From: Sphingobium sp. CCH11-B1
GTDB taxonomy: Bacteria; Pseudomonadota; Alphaproteobacteria; Sphingomonadales; Sphingomonadaceae
Reading direction: 5' to 3'
Assembly (NCBI RefSeq): GCF_001556865.1
Contig: NZ_LSJY01000079.1
Span: 1-64,000 of the forward strand
DNA: 64,000 bases
The notes under the pieces were generated by a model. The model was not told where the DNA came from. It ran no database searches and saw only the letters and a list, made by a program, of their open reading frames with translations. The translations under genes were made by a program, and so were the position numbers. How positions within the stretch are numbered: the stretch's first letter is position 1; every line of letters starts with the position of its first letter. Of this stretch, positions 1 to 9,395 are shown one piece after another.

Positions 1-58
1 CTTTTTGCACGCCGATCACCCCACGAAGGGGGTGCCTATTGCACGCTGATCCTCATCC
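1..58. mobile_element. Probable terminus of an IS21-like element (partial)
   Basis: The first 58 bases differ from the mtgA coding sequence they adjoin. They contain a direct repeat TTGCACGCYGATC at 5-17 and 39-51, spaced 34 bp, with a short inverted repeat CACCCC/GGGGTG between the copies (17-34). Multiple internal repeats near the tip are typical of IS21-family ends. The mtgA reading frame loses family similarity exactly where this sequence begins, which fits an insertion junction near base 58. No istA or istB gene is inside the window, so the family assignment is an inference; another repeat-ended mobile element is possible. Confidence 0.45.
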
Positions 59-528
59 GCGACGTTCAGATAGACTTCCATGATCCGCCGCTTGCCCCAG
101 ATCGCTTCGATCAGGACGGTGAACCAGGCCTCCAGACCCTTGCGCACGAAGCCGCCGCCTTGCCAGAGAAACACGTTCTTCGCGGTTTGCTGGCTGATGG
201 TGGAGCCGCCGCGGATGCGGCCGCCGCTGGCATTATGGATCGCCGCCTTCGCGATGGCGTCGACGTCGAAACCGTGGTGGCTGCAGAATTTGCCGTCCTC
301 CGCCGCGATCGCTGCCCGCGCCATATTGGGATCGATCTCGTCCAGGCTGGTCCAGTCCTTGGTGATGCCATTGGGATCGAGCAGCATCGTCCATGTGACG
401 GGCGGGGGCACGAAGCGGTAGATAGCGGTCATCACGACAGACAGGGCGACGAAGCCGAGCAGGATCTTGAGCGGAATGGCGATCCAGCGGGAGCGCCGCC
501 GGGCGGCGAAGGCGGAAGGTGCGGTCAT
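16..528 (-). pseudogene. mtgA: Monofunctional peptidoglycan transglycosylase MtgA, 3' end truncated
   Basis: MtgA polymerises lipid II into glycan strands at the inner membrane. Residues 18-39 form an N-terminal membrane anchor. The GT51 catalytic region is visible: AAEDGKF with the glutamate at residue 77, then [12 protein letters not shown] at 107-118 and [12 protein letters not shown] at 146-157. A family member normally continues for about 60-70 residues after LNVAE. Here the frame changes right after LNVA into an unrelated 13-residue tail and stops, at the start of the repeat-bearing sequence at bases 1-58. I therefore call it an insertion-disrupted gene. The catalytic glutamate is kept, but the C-terminal part of the fold is lost, so activity is unlikely. 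Confidence 0.75.
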
Positions 529-573
529 GGCGCCAGCGTAGCGCGCGCGCCACAGGGTTCAAGCGGCGGTCGT

Positions 574-1863
574 TCAGGCCGCGGCGAGCGCCTGGGTCCG
601 TCCGCGATTGATGAGCAGGACAAGGCCCGCGCCTACCAGGCAGAGCAGGCCAGCGCCGATGAAGGCGGGCATATAGCTTTGCCAGACGGTGCGCGACAAT
701 CCGCCGCCCAGCGCTGCGCTGGCCGCGCCCAGCTGATGCCCGGCGAAGATCCATCCGAAAACGATGTTCGCCTTTTCAGCGCCGAACCGCTGCGCGGTCA
801 GCTTGACCGTCGGCGGCACCGTCGCCACCCAATCGAGGCCATAGAAGACCGCGAAGATCGACAGGCTGTAGAGCGAAAAGTCGCTGAAGGGCAGGTAGAG
901 GAGCGAAAGGCCGCGCAGCCCATAATACCAGAAGAGCAGCCAGCGGTTGTCGAACCGGTCGCTGAGCCATCCCGACGCCAGCGTGCCGACGAAGTCGAAC
1001 AGGCCCATCATCGCCAGCATCGACGCAGCGCCGACCGCCGCCAGCCCATAGTCGCCGCAGAGCGATATGAAATGCGTCTGGACAAGGCCGTTGGTGCTGG
1101 CCCCGCAGATGTAGAAGGAGAAGAACAGGATCCAGAAGGTGGGAACGGCCGCCGCTTCCCGCAGGATCGTCAAGGGCGTCAGGAGCAGCGCGCCAAGGCT
1201 GTGCGGCTGGACAGGGGCGGGGTGAACCTGGGTATCGCCATAGGGCGGCAGGCCAAGGTCGGCCGGCCGATCCCGCATGAGGAGCAGAACGACCGCCGCC
1301 GCCAGCAGGATCGCGCCGCACACCAGCAGCAAGGCCGCGCGCCATCCATTATTTTCCGTGAGGCTGGCCAGCAGCGGCAGGAAGGCGAGCTGGCCGGTCG
1401 CCGTGCTGGCGGACAACAGCCCCATGACCAGCCCACGGCGGTCGCTGAACCAGCGAGTCGCCACGGTCGCGCCCAGCACCATGGCGGTAAGGCCGGTGCC
1501 AAGACCGATCACCACGCCCCATAGCAGCATCAACTGCCACAGGCTGGTCATGCCCAGCGACAGCAGCAGCCCGCCAATGACGATCGACAGCGAGATCAGC
1601 ATCATCCGCCGCACGCCGAACCGGTTCATGAAGGCGGCGGCGAACGGCCCGATGCCGCCGAACAGCAGGAAGCGGACCGCCAGCGCGCCGCTGATGTCGG
1701 CGGCGCTCCAGCCGAATTCCTTCTGCAGCGGGACGATGAACACGCCCGGCGCGCCGACCGCCCCCGCCACCACGAGCATGGTGAGGAAGGTCGCGCCCAC
1801 CACCGCCCAGCCATAATGGACGTCGCGTGCGGACAGGCGGGCGGCGAGGAGGTTGGAGAGCAT
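574..1863 (-). CDS. MFS transporter (429 aa)
   Basis: A twelve-segment major facilitator. Hydrophobic segments alternate through the whole 429 residues, and a basic loop DRRGLVMG follows segment 4, as expected of the MFS. Overall it resembles the oxalate/formate and monocarboxylate type (OxlT-like, starting HYGWAVVGATFLTML). The substrate cannot be read from sequence. It is divergent from a TetR-type regulator whose start is 77 bp away, with a dyad between them, so it is probably repressed by that regulator and induced by its own substrate or a toxic compound. The start is the ATG at 1863. Confidence 0.85.
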   Translation of the reverse strand: MLSNLLAARLSARDVHYGWAVVGATFLTMLVVAGAVGAPGVFIVPLQKEFGWSAADISGALAVRFLLFGGIGPFAAAFMNRFGVRRMMLISLSIVIGGLLLSLGMTSLWQLMLLWGVVIGLGTGLTAMVLGATVATRWFSDRRGLVMGLLSASTATGQLAFLPLLASLTENNGWRAALLLVCGAILLAAAVVLLLMRDRPADLGLPPYGDTQVHPAPVQPHSLGALLLTPLTILREAAAVPTFWILFFSFYICGASTNGLVQTHFISLCGDYGLAAVGAASMLAMMGLFDFVGTLASGWLSDRFDNRWLLFWYYGLRGLSLLYLPFSDFSLYSLSIFAVFYGLDWVATVPPTVKLTAQRFGAEKANIVFGWIFAGHQLGAASAALGGGLSRTVWQSYMPAFIGAGLLCLVGAGLVLLINRGRTQALAAA

Positions 1864-1900
1864 CTGTTTATCCCGGCGTGGCGAAAGGACTGGTTTTAAA

Positions 1901-1923
1901 TGACGATTATCATATATAAGTCA
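1901..1923. promoter_or_regulatory. Candidate TetR-family operator
   Basis: An imperfect 23-bp dyad with outer arms TGAC/GTCA and inner arms TAT/ATA (7 of 11 pairs match) lies in the 76-bp gap between the divergent MFS and TetR genes. It is the only AT-rich patch there. Position and size fit an operator for the neighbouring regulator controlling both genes. Binding is inferred. Confidence 0.45.
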
Positions 1924-1939
1924 AGGGACCAGTTAAGGG

Positions 1940-2491
1940 ATGCAGGACATGAAGGTGAGCCGGGAGCAGGCATCCCGCAATCGGGAAAAGGTGGTGGCGA
2001 CCGCATCGCGGCTGTTCCGCGCGCATGGCGTGGACGGTGTCGGCATTGGCGAGGTGATGCGGGCGTGCGACCTTACCCATGGCGGATTTTACAACCAGTT
2101 CGAGTCGAAGGATGCGCTGGCGGCGGAGGCCTGCACGGCTGCGCTGACAAAAAGCGCGGCCTGGTGGCGCGCGATTGCCGCCGATGCGGAGGATGCCGCC
2201 GCTGCCATCGCGGACGACTATCTCAGCCCCCGAAACCGCGACGCGCCCGAGACAGGCTGCGCGCTGATCGCGCTGGGACCGGACGCAGCGCGGAAAGGCG
2301 GCGGCCTGGCCCGGGCATTCCGACAGGGATTGGAGGAGCTGGCGGGAATATTGGCGGAGCACGGCGGGATGGACCGTCAGGCCGCGCTTGCCCGCCTGGC
2401 GCAAATGGTGGGGACCATGGTGCTGGCCCGCGCCGTCGATGACGCGGCCCTTTCGGACGAGATATTGCAGGCAGTCCGGGCCGAAATGTAG
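1940..2491 (+). CDS. TetR/AcrR family transcriptional regulator
   Basis: A 183-residue TetR-type repressor. The N-terminal helix-turn-helix is clear: residues about 10-30 (NREKVVATASRLFRAHGVDG), then IGEVMRACDLTHGGFYNQF, the usual recognition-helix pattern ending in FYxxFxSKDAL. The C-terminal half is the variable ligand and dimerisation domain and gives no substrate clue. It starts 77 bp from the divergent MFS gene, so it probably controls that transporter and itself. ATG at 1949 is an alternative start that keeps the whole HTH. Confidence 0.9.
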   Translation: MQDMKVSREQASRNREKVVATASRLFRAHGVDGVGIGEVMRACDLTHGGFYNQFESKDALAAEACTAALTKSAAWWRAIAADAEDAAAAIADDYLSPRNRDAPETGCALIALGPDAARKGGGLARAFRQGLEELAGILAEHGGMDRQAALARLAQMVGTMVLARAVDDAALSDEILQAVRAEM

Positions 2492-2533
2492 CGCAGCCCA
2501 AAGCCTCCCGATCACATGTCCGCCGTTCGGGCA

Positions 2534-2562
2534 CAAAAAAGGCCCCGGATCGCTCCGGGGCC
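2534..2562 (-). terminator. Rho-independent terminator of rpoH
   Basis: A 9-bp perfect GC stem (GGCCCCGGA with TCCGGGGCC, 4-base loop, 2541-2562) is followed on the minus strand by a run of six T. It lies 22 bp past the rpoH stop codon and points the right way for rpoH. Confidence 0.85.
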
Positions 2563-2584
2563 TCTCTCGCCATGGGTGGTGAGA

Positions 2585-3496
2585 TCAGATAGCGGCGAGC
2601 TTCGCCATGCGGCCGATCCGGTCGCCGGCGATGCGCATCATCGCCTTCTGAAGCTTTTCAAAGGCCCGAACCTCGATCTGGCGGACGCGTTCACGCGACA
2701 CGCCATAGACCTGGCTCAGTTCCTCCAGCGTCTTGGGCTCCTCGGCCAGACGGCGCTCGGCAAGGATATGCTTCTCGCGTTCGTTGAGGTCGTCCATCGC
2801 CTCGACCAGCATGTCGTGCCGCAGAACCTTCTCCTGCTCGTCGGCGACGCGTTCGTCCTGAAGCGGGTCGGTGTCGGCCAGCCAGTCCTGCCACTGGCCC
2901 TCGCCATCCTCGCGCATGGGGACGTTGAGCGACGTGTCGCCGCCCATCGCCATGCGGCGATTCATGGAGACCACGTCATCCTCGCTGACGCCCAGATCCT
3001 TGGCGATCTTGGCAACGTCCTCGGGACGCAGGTCGCCATCCTCGAACGCTTCGATATTGTTCTTCATCCGGCGGAGGTTGAAGAACAGCTTCTTCTGCGC
3101 CGCAGTGGTGCCCATCTTAACGAGCGACCAGGAGCGGAGGATGAATTCCTGGATGGAAGCGCGAATCCACCACATGGCATAGGTCGCCAGGCGGAAGCCG
3201 CGATCCGCCTCGAATTTCTTCACGCCCTGCATCAGGCCGATATTGCCTTCGCTGATGAGTTCGCTGACGGGCAGGCCGTAGCCGCGATAGCCCATCGCGA
3301 TCTTCGCCACGAGGCGCAGGTGCGATGTTACGAGCTGGGCCGCCGCCTCAGGATCCTGATGTTCCTGATAGCGCTTCGCCAACATATATTCCTGCTCAGG
3401 GGTGAGCAGCGGAAATTTGCGGATTTCCGACAGATAGCGGTTGAGGCTGGCTTCACCGCCCAGCGCCGGAACCGCGGGGACATTGCTCTTGGCCAT
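2585..3496 (-). CDS. rpoH: RNA polymerase sigma-32 factor RpoH
   Basis: The heat-shock sigma factor. From the start at 3496 it is 303 residues. Region 2 is intact (SHLRLVAKIAMGYRGYGLP, then the core-binding ISEGNIGLMQGVKKFEADRG and ATYAMWWIRASIQEFILRSW). The RpoH box stretch AAQKKLFFNLRR follows. Region 4.2 closes the protein with YGVSRERVRQIEVRAFEKL. I chose the ATG at 3496 because AGGTGA stands six bases before it; the in-frame ATG at 3517 lacks such a site. A strong terminator follows. It is monocistronic, separated from rluD by 74 bp. Confidence 0.95.
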   Translation of the reverse strand: MAKSNVPAVPALGGEASLNRYLSEIRKFPLLTPEQEYMLAKRYQEHQDPEAAAQLVTSHLRLVAKIAMGYRGYGLPVSELISEGNIGLMQGVKKFEADRGFRLATYAMWWIRASIQEFILRSWSLVKMGTTAAQKKLFFNLRRMKNNIEAFEDGDLRPEDVAKIAKDLGVSEDDVVSMNRRMAMGGDTSLNVPMREDGEGQWQDWLADTDPLQDERVADEQEKVLRHDMLVEAMDDLNEREKHILAERRLAEEPKTLEELSQVYGVSRERVRQIEVRAFEKLQKAMMRIAGDRIGRMAKLAAI

Positions 3497-3570
3497 GTCG
3501 TCACCTTTCCCTTTCATGCGCGGCGTGACCCAGAAGAGGCGTCGCTGCGCCGTCGCAAACTTGTCAAAAC

Positions 3571-4524
3571 CTATACGTGAAGCTCGCTTAACAGTTCCTG
3601 CATATCGACGGGCAATGCACTTTGGAACAGGAGGGGCTTATCCGTTACAGGATGTATGAACCCCAGTGTTTTCGCGTGCAATGCCTGCCTTTTGAAACCC
3701 AGCGTTTCCAGTATCGATTTGAAACCTTTTCTTTCTCTACCGTAAAGCGGGTCCCCGATCAAGGGGTGTCCGATATGCGCCATATGGACGCGGACCTGAT
3801 GCGTGCGGCCCGTTTCCAGCCTGCATTCCACCATAGCCGCGCCTTTAAGCCGCTCGATCATGCGATAGTGGGTGCGGGCGTGCTTGCCGCGCCCTTCCCG
3901 ATGAACGGCCATCTTCTTTCGATCGGCGTCGGAACGGCCGATCCATGAGTCGATGGTGCCACTGGCCGGCAGAGGGTGGCCATAGACGATGGCGGCATAG
4001 AGGCGGTCGATGCTGTGGTCCTTGAACTGGCGCGCGAGTCCTTCATGCGCGCGGTCGGACTTGGCGACGACCAGAAGGCCCGATGTGTCCTTGTCGATCC
4101 GGTGCACGATGCCGGGGCGGGCAACGCCCCCGATGCCCGAAAGCTGGCCCGCGCAATGGTGCAGCAGGGCGTTGACCAGTGTCCCATCGAGATTGCCGGC
4201 CGCCGGGTGGACGACCAGGCCGGCGGGCTTGTCCACCACGATCAGGTCCGCATCCTCATGCACGATCGCCAGCGGAATATCCTGCGCCACCGTGTCCAGC
4301 GGTGCGGGATCGGGCAGGGCGATGGTGAAGCACTGACCGGCCGCCACTTTCATCGAAGCGCTGATGCGGCCAGGTTGCTCGCTGCGGACATGACCTTCGC
4401 CGATCAGGGACTTGAGCCGTTCTCGCGAAAGATCGGGAAGCAAATCGGCCAGGGCGCGGTCCAGCCGCAGGCCGTGCTGAGCCTCCGCGATGGCCGCTTC
4501 AATGATGGAAACCCCCGAACCCAT
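3571..4524 (-). CDS. rluD: Ribosomal large subunit pseudouridine synthase RluD-type
   Basis: RluA-family pseudouridine synthase, probably modifying helix 69 of 23S rRNA. An N-terminal S4-like RNA-binding domain (RLDRALADLLPDLSRERLKSLI) leads into the catalytic domain. The catalytic motif GIVHRIDKDTSGLLVVAKSD contains the essential aspartate, and GRTHQVRVHMAHIGHPLIGD is the second family signature. Length (317 aa from this start) fits RluD. The frame stays open to 4560, but that would overlap the divergent JAMM gene by 19 bases, so ATG 4524 is preferred. The two divergent genes then have start codons only 17 bp apart. Confidence 0.9.
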   Translation of the reverse strand: MGSGVSIIEAAIAEAQHGLRLDRALADLLPDLSRERLKSLIGEGHVRSEQPGRISASMKVAAGQCFTIALPDPAPLDTVAQDIPLAIVHEDADLIVVDKPAGLVVHPAAGNLDGTLVNALLHHCAGQLSGIGGVARPGIVHRIDKDTSGLLVVAKSDRAHEGLARQFKDHSIDRLYAAIVYGHPLPASGTIDSWIGRSDADRKKMAVHREGRGKHARTHYRMIERLKGAAMVECRLETGRTHQVRVHMAHIGHPLIGDPLYGRERKGFKSILETLGFKRQALHAKTLGFIHPVTDKPLLFQSALPVDMQELLSELHV

Positions 4525-4541
4525 GCGGTACGGATGTAGGA

Positions 4542-4943
4542 ATGAAGGTCGGGATATCAAGAGGGCTGGTGGAACAAATCGTGGCCCTGGCGGCCGCGAG
4601 CCGGGACGAGATATGCGGCCTGCTGCTGGGAACTGAGGGGCGGATCGATGCGGTGTTGCCGGCCGCCAATGTGGCGGCAGACCCCAGGCGCCATTTCGAG
4701 CTGGACCCGGCCCTGCTGATCCGCGCCCATCGGGCGGCCCGATCCGGTGGTCCGGCGGTGATCGGCCATTATCATTCGCATCCTTCGGGCAAGGCCGTCC
4801 CGTCGGCGACCGACGCTGATTGCGCCGCGCCGGACGGGAGCCTGTGGTTGATCGTGGCGGGCGGCGAGGCGCGTCTCTGGCTCGCCGGGCCGGATGGCGC
4901 AGTTTACGGACGATTCACGCAAATCGCGCTCGACCATCAGTGA
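4542..4943 (+). CDS. JAMM/Mov34 (M67) metallopeptidase domain protein
   Basis: A 133-residue stand-alone JAB1/MPN domain. Zinc ligands and catalytic residues are all present: Glu23 in RDEICGLLLG, and the HxHP...SxxD motif with His78, His80, Ser88 and Asp91. Bacterial relatives cleave ubiquitin-like or sulfur-carrier proteins, or process siderophore or cysteine-pathway carriers; nothing adjacent (rluD, chpT) points to a partner. About 100 bp separate its stop from chpT on the same strand, so the two may be co-transcribed. Physiological substrate unknown. Confidence 0.85.
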   Translation: MKVGISRGLVEQIVALAAASRDEICGLLLGTEGRIDAVLPAANVAADPRRHFELDPALLIRAHRAARSGGPAVIGHYHSHPSGKAVPSATDADCAAPDGSLWLIVAGGEARLWLAGPDGAVYGRFTQIALDHQ

Positions 4944-5040
4944 GCGAAAGGCGGCAGGGCGGGCTTGCATCGCGGGACGGGGCAGCGCATTAGCCTTTAC
5001 CACCCGCATATTTCTTCCTGACATGGCGACCCGGAACCGC

Positions 5041-5694
5041 ATGACTCATCCGACCGACAGCATCGAATTTGCCAGCCTGCTTTGCTCCCGCCTGTGCCAC
5101 GACCTGCTCAGCCCGGTCGGCGCGCTGAACAATGGGCTGGAACTTATGGCGGACGAAACCGACCCGCAAATGCGCGAACGCTGCCTGGAACTGCTGTCGG
5201 AAAGCGCGAGGACGTCGGCCAACAAGCTCAAATTCTTCCGCCTGGCGTTCGGATCGGCGGGTGGGTTTGGCGATGCCGTCCCACCGCACGAGGCGCGCGT
5301 CGCCATTGAGGGCATGTTCGCCACCGCCGGGCGGGTCAAGATCGGCTGGATGGTCGAGGAGCAGCTGCTGGACAAACTGGCGGCGAAGATATTGCTCAAC
5401 CTGGCGCTGATCGCCGGCGATGCGCTGGTGCGCGGGGGGCAACTGGACATCGGGGCCGAGACGCGGCCGGGCATGACCGAGATCGTCGTACGCGCCGAGG
5501 GGCCGAAGGTCGTTCTGGACCCGGACCTGCGCGCCGCGCTGGCGGGCACGTTGCCGATAGACGGGCTGGCGTCCCGCACGGCTGCCGCGTGGATGATCCG
5601 CCAGCTGGTGATGGACGCAAAGGGCGAGATCGCGCTTTCGCCGCCGGGCGAGCCGGTGCTGCTGTTCGGCGCGTCCATTCCCGATCGCGGATAA
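5041..5694 (+). CDS. chpT: Histidine phosphotransferase ChpT
   Basis: ChpT relays phosphate from the hybrid kinase CckA to CtrA and CpdR, the cell-cycle and motility regulators of alphaproteobacteria. The 217-residue protein begins with the DHp-like helix FASLLCSRLCHDLLSPVGA, with the phospho-accepting histidine at residue 20. A degenerate ATPase-like domain follows (ILLNLALIAGDALVRGG and the C-terminal strands), as in other ChpT proteins. I chose ATG 5041; ATG 5023, six codons upstream, is also possible. It converges with glnA. Confidence 0.88.
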   Translation: MTHPTDSIEFASLLCSRLCHDLLSPVGALNNGLELMADETDPQMRERCLELLSESARTSANKLKFFRLAFGSAGGFGDAVPPHEARVAIEGMFATAGRVKIGWMVEEQLLDKLAAKILLNLALIAGDALVRGGQLDIGAETRPGMTEIVVRAEGPKVVLDPDLRAALAGTLPIDGLASRTAAAWMIRQLVMDAKGEIALSPPGEPVLLFGASIPDRG

Positions 5695-5842
5695 AGCGCG
5701 CGTCGTTGCGGCTGACGCCCGGGGGCGCTCGACCTAAATCGCAATAGATTGTCCGGCGGAGGCCGCAGTTCGGCCGAGAACGTCGGACCGAGCCCGGCCG
5801 TTGCCGGGCAGCAAGCTGAAACAGCGTCATCGTCGCCCAAGG

Positions 5843-5877
5843 AAAAGGCCCGGCCGCATCGTTGCGACCGGGCCTTC
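5843..5877 (-). terminator. Terminator of the glnB-glnA operon
   Basis: A hairpin with 9-bp arms AAGGCCCGG/CCGGGCCTT (5846-5877), read on the minus strand, is followed by a short T run (CCTTTTCC). It sits 20 bp past the glnA stop. The gap to chpT (5695-5842) shows no other feature. Confidence 0.75.
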
Positions 5878-5897
5878 CCATTGGCCTGAGAAAGGGT

Positions 5898-7310
<1,413 letters not shown>

Positions 7311-7403
7311 GTGCACTTGCCCTTCTCTGTAAAGAACCCCCCCGAAGGGGTCGTTGAAGTTGTCGTCCGCCGATCCCCTGCAAACCGGCGGTGGATACGA
7401 ACG

Positions 7404-7817
<414 letters not shown>

Positions 7818-7856
7818 TCATCATGCCCCCCGAGGCGGCCTCGTCTGCCGTTACCA

Positions 7857-7874
7857 ATCAATTACCGTGCCAAG
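7857..7874 (-). promoter_or_regulatory. Candidate sigma-54 promoter of glnB-glnA
   Basis: On the minus strand the sequence TTGGCACGGTAATTGATT matches the sigma-54 consensus TGGCACG-N4-TTGCW with one mismatch (TTGAT for TTGCW). The -24 GG (7871, 7870) and the -12 G (7859) have the obligatory 10-bp gap. The expected start near 7847 would give a leader of about 105 nt before the glnB ATG. Confidence 0.65.
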
Positions 7875-7920
7875 CGGCGAATCGCTAGGACATGCTTTCG
7901 GCCAAGCCGCAATCTTTGTC

Positions 7921-7973
7921 CATATTGCCCTGATTCCGGGCAATATGGTAACGTTATGCCTGTTTTTTGAGCA
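7921..7973. promoter_or_regulatory. Two NtrC-like enhancer sites upstream of glnB
   Basis: Site 1 is a 27-bp element with perfect 10-bp arms CATATTGCCC and GGGCAATATG (7921-7947); its core has the TGC-N11-GCA layout of NtrC sites (7926-7942). Site 2 is TGCCTGTTTTTTGAGCA (7957-7973), again TGC-N11-GCA. Their centres are 31 bp apart, close to three helical turns, and lie about 87 and 118 bp upstream of the predicted start. This is the usual geometry of paired NtrC enhancers. Binding itself is inferred. Confidence 0.55.
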
Positions 7974-7984
7974 GGGCTATATCG

Positions 7985-8815
7985 TCAGGCAAGATAAGGC
8001 GGGCAGTCCAGTCCCGCCGGGCTCCTCGTGAAAATCTCGCAACCCGTTTCGGTGATGCCGATGCTGTGTTCGAACTGCGCCGACAAGGTCCGATCACGGG
8101 TGACAGCCGTCCATCCATCGTCCAGCATCTTCACACCGGGCTTGCCGATGTTGATCATGGGTTCGATGGTGAAGAACATCCCCGGCCGCAGCTCAGGCCC
8201 GGTGCCCGGACGACCGACATGCACGACTTCGGGACTGTCGTGGAACACCCGGCCAAGCCCGTGTCCGCAGAAATCGCGCACCACGCCGTAGCGGTGCTTT
8301 TCCGCGTGCCGCTGGATCACATATCCGATGTCGCCCAGATGGTTCCCCGGCTTTGCCTGCTCGATGCCCAGCATGAGGCATTCATAGGTAACTTCTATCA
8401 GGCGGCGCGCCTTGATCGACGTTTCGCCCGCAATGTACATGCGGCTGCTGTCGCCATGCCACCCATCGACCAGCGGGGTGACGTCGATGTTGACAATGTC
8501 GCCTTCTTTCAGGCGATAGTCCCCGGGAATGCCGTGGCAGATGACGTTGTTGAGGCTGGTGCAGCAACTGTGCGTGTAGCCGCGATAGCCGAGCGTGGCG
8601 GGCACGCCGCCGCCGTCCAGCGTCATCCGGCGCACGATGTCGTCCAGTTCCCCGGTCGTGACGCCCGGAACGACATGCGGGACAAGCGCGTCGAGTATCT
8701 CGGCCGCCAGCCGGCCCGCCTTGCGCATGCCGGCAAAACCGGATTCGTCATAGAGCTTGATCGCCGTCGAGCGGGAAACCGGCGCTTCCGCCGTCATCGT
8801 CATATATTCAGTCAT
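7985..8815 (-). CDS. map: Type I methionine aminopeptidase
   Basis: Removes the initiator methionine from nascent proteins. The 276-residue protein has the pita-bread fold signatures and metal ligands: the HGIPGDYRLKEGDIVNIDVTP stretch, GWHGDSSRMYIAGE, the GHGLGRVFHDSPEV histidine region, and the C-terminal FTIEPMINIG and QFEHSIGITETG glutamates. Start ATG 8815 (MTEYMTMTAEAP) gives the family length; an upstream extension in frame adds only an arginine-rich tail. It is divergent from the GFA-family gene. Confidence 0.95.
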   Translation of the reverse strand: MTEYMTMTAEAPVSRSTAIKLYDESGFAGMRKAGRLAAEILDALVPHVVPGVTTGELDDIVRRMTLDGGGVPATLGYRGYTHSCCTSLNNVICHGIPGDYRLKEGDIVNIDVTPLVDGWHGDSSRMYIAGETSIKARRLIEVTYECLMLGIEQAKPGNHLGDIGYVIQRHAEKHRYGVVRDFCGHGLGRVFHDSPEVVHVGRPGTGPELRPGMFFTIEPMINIGKPGVKMLDDGWTAVTRDRTLSAQFEHSIGITETGCEIFTRSPAGLDCPPYLA

Positions 8816-8912
8816 GGAGTTGATATAGACCCAGCGACCCGGCATTGCGAGTGGTCTTGGGCGAGTGCTCTTGCGCGAGAGCCTTGGCAACGGCCGCTAA
8901 AGAGGAACGGAT

Positions 8913-9395
8913 ATGGCGATGGAAGGCGGATGCGCCTGTGGTGAGGTGCGCTATCGGGTTGATGCCGATCCCATTTTCGTGAATAACTGCCATTGCAGCC
9001 TGTGCCAGCGGCAGAGCGGGGCGGCTTCGGCGGTCAATGCGTTCGTCGAAGTCGAGCATCTGCATCTCCTGTCCGGCAAGCTGCGTGAGCATGATGTTCC
9101 GACAGGCAGCGGGAAGGTACAGACGATCATACGGTGCGCCGCTTGCGGCACGGCGGTCTGGAGCCACTATCCCCGCCTTGGCCGGCTGGGCGCCGCGATC
9201 CGGGTGGGCACGCTCGACGACGGGGCGGCGATCCGCCCTGACGCGGCGATCTTTGTTGCCGATCGCATGGACTGGACCGCGCTGCCCGACGGCGTTCCCG
9301 TGTTCGAAACGAGCTACAAGCCGGCGGATATCCTGCCGCCCGATCGATTGAGCAGGCTGATGGCGCTGGCCGCCCGTGTGGAGCAACAGGGTTGA
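8913..9395 (+). CDS. GFA family zinc protein
   Basis: A 160-residue protein of the glutathione-dependent formaldehyde-activating (Gfa/CENP-V) fold. Cysteines of the two zinc sites are seen in GGCACGEVRYRV (residues 6-17), NNCHCSLCQRQSGA (24-37) and IRCAACGTAVWS. The CxxC and CxC spacing is that of the family. Many members are orphan proteins and true formaldehyde chemistry is not established for them, so a function is not assigned. Its stop overlaps the TTG start of the next gene, so the two are likely co-translated. Confidence 0.88.
   Translation: MAMEGGCACGEVRYRVDADPIFVNNCHCSLCQRQSGAASAVNAFVEVEHLHLLSGKLREHDVPTGSGKVQTIIRCAACGTAVWSHYPRLGRLGAAIRVGTLDDGAAIRPDAAIFVADRMDWTALPDGVPVFETSYKPADILPPDRLSRLMALAARVEQQG

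Noticed and set aside
160..1524. 454-codon plus-strand frame at the left end
   Set aside because: Opposite of mtgA and the MFS gene, low-complexity composition.
7921..7947. Terminator of map
   Set aside because: The hairpin is on the correct side of map but lacks a T run on the minus strand; its TGC-N11-GCA core and its spacing to a second site and to a -24/-12 element fit an NtrC enhancer better.
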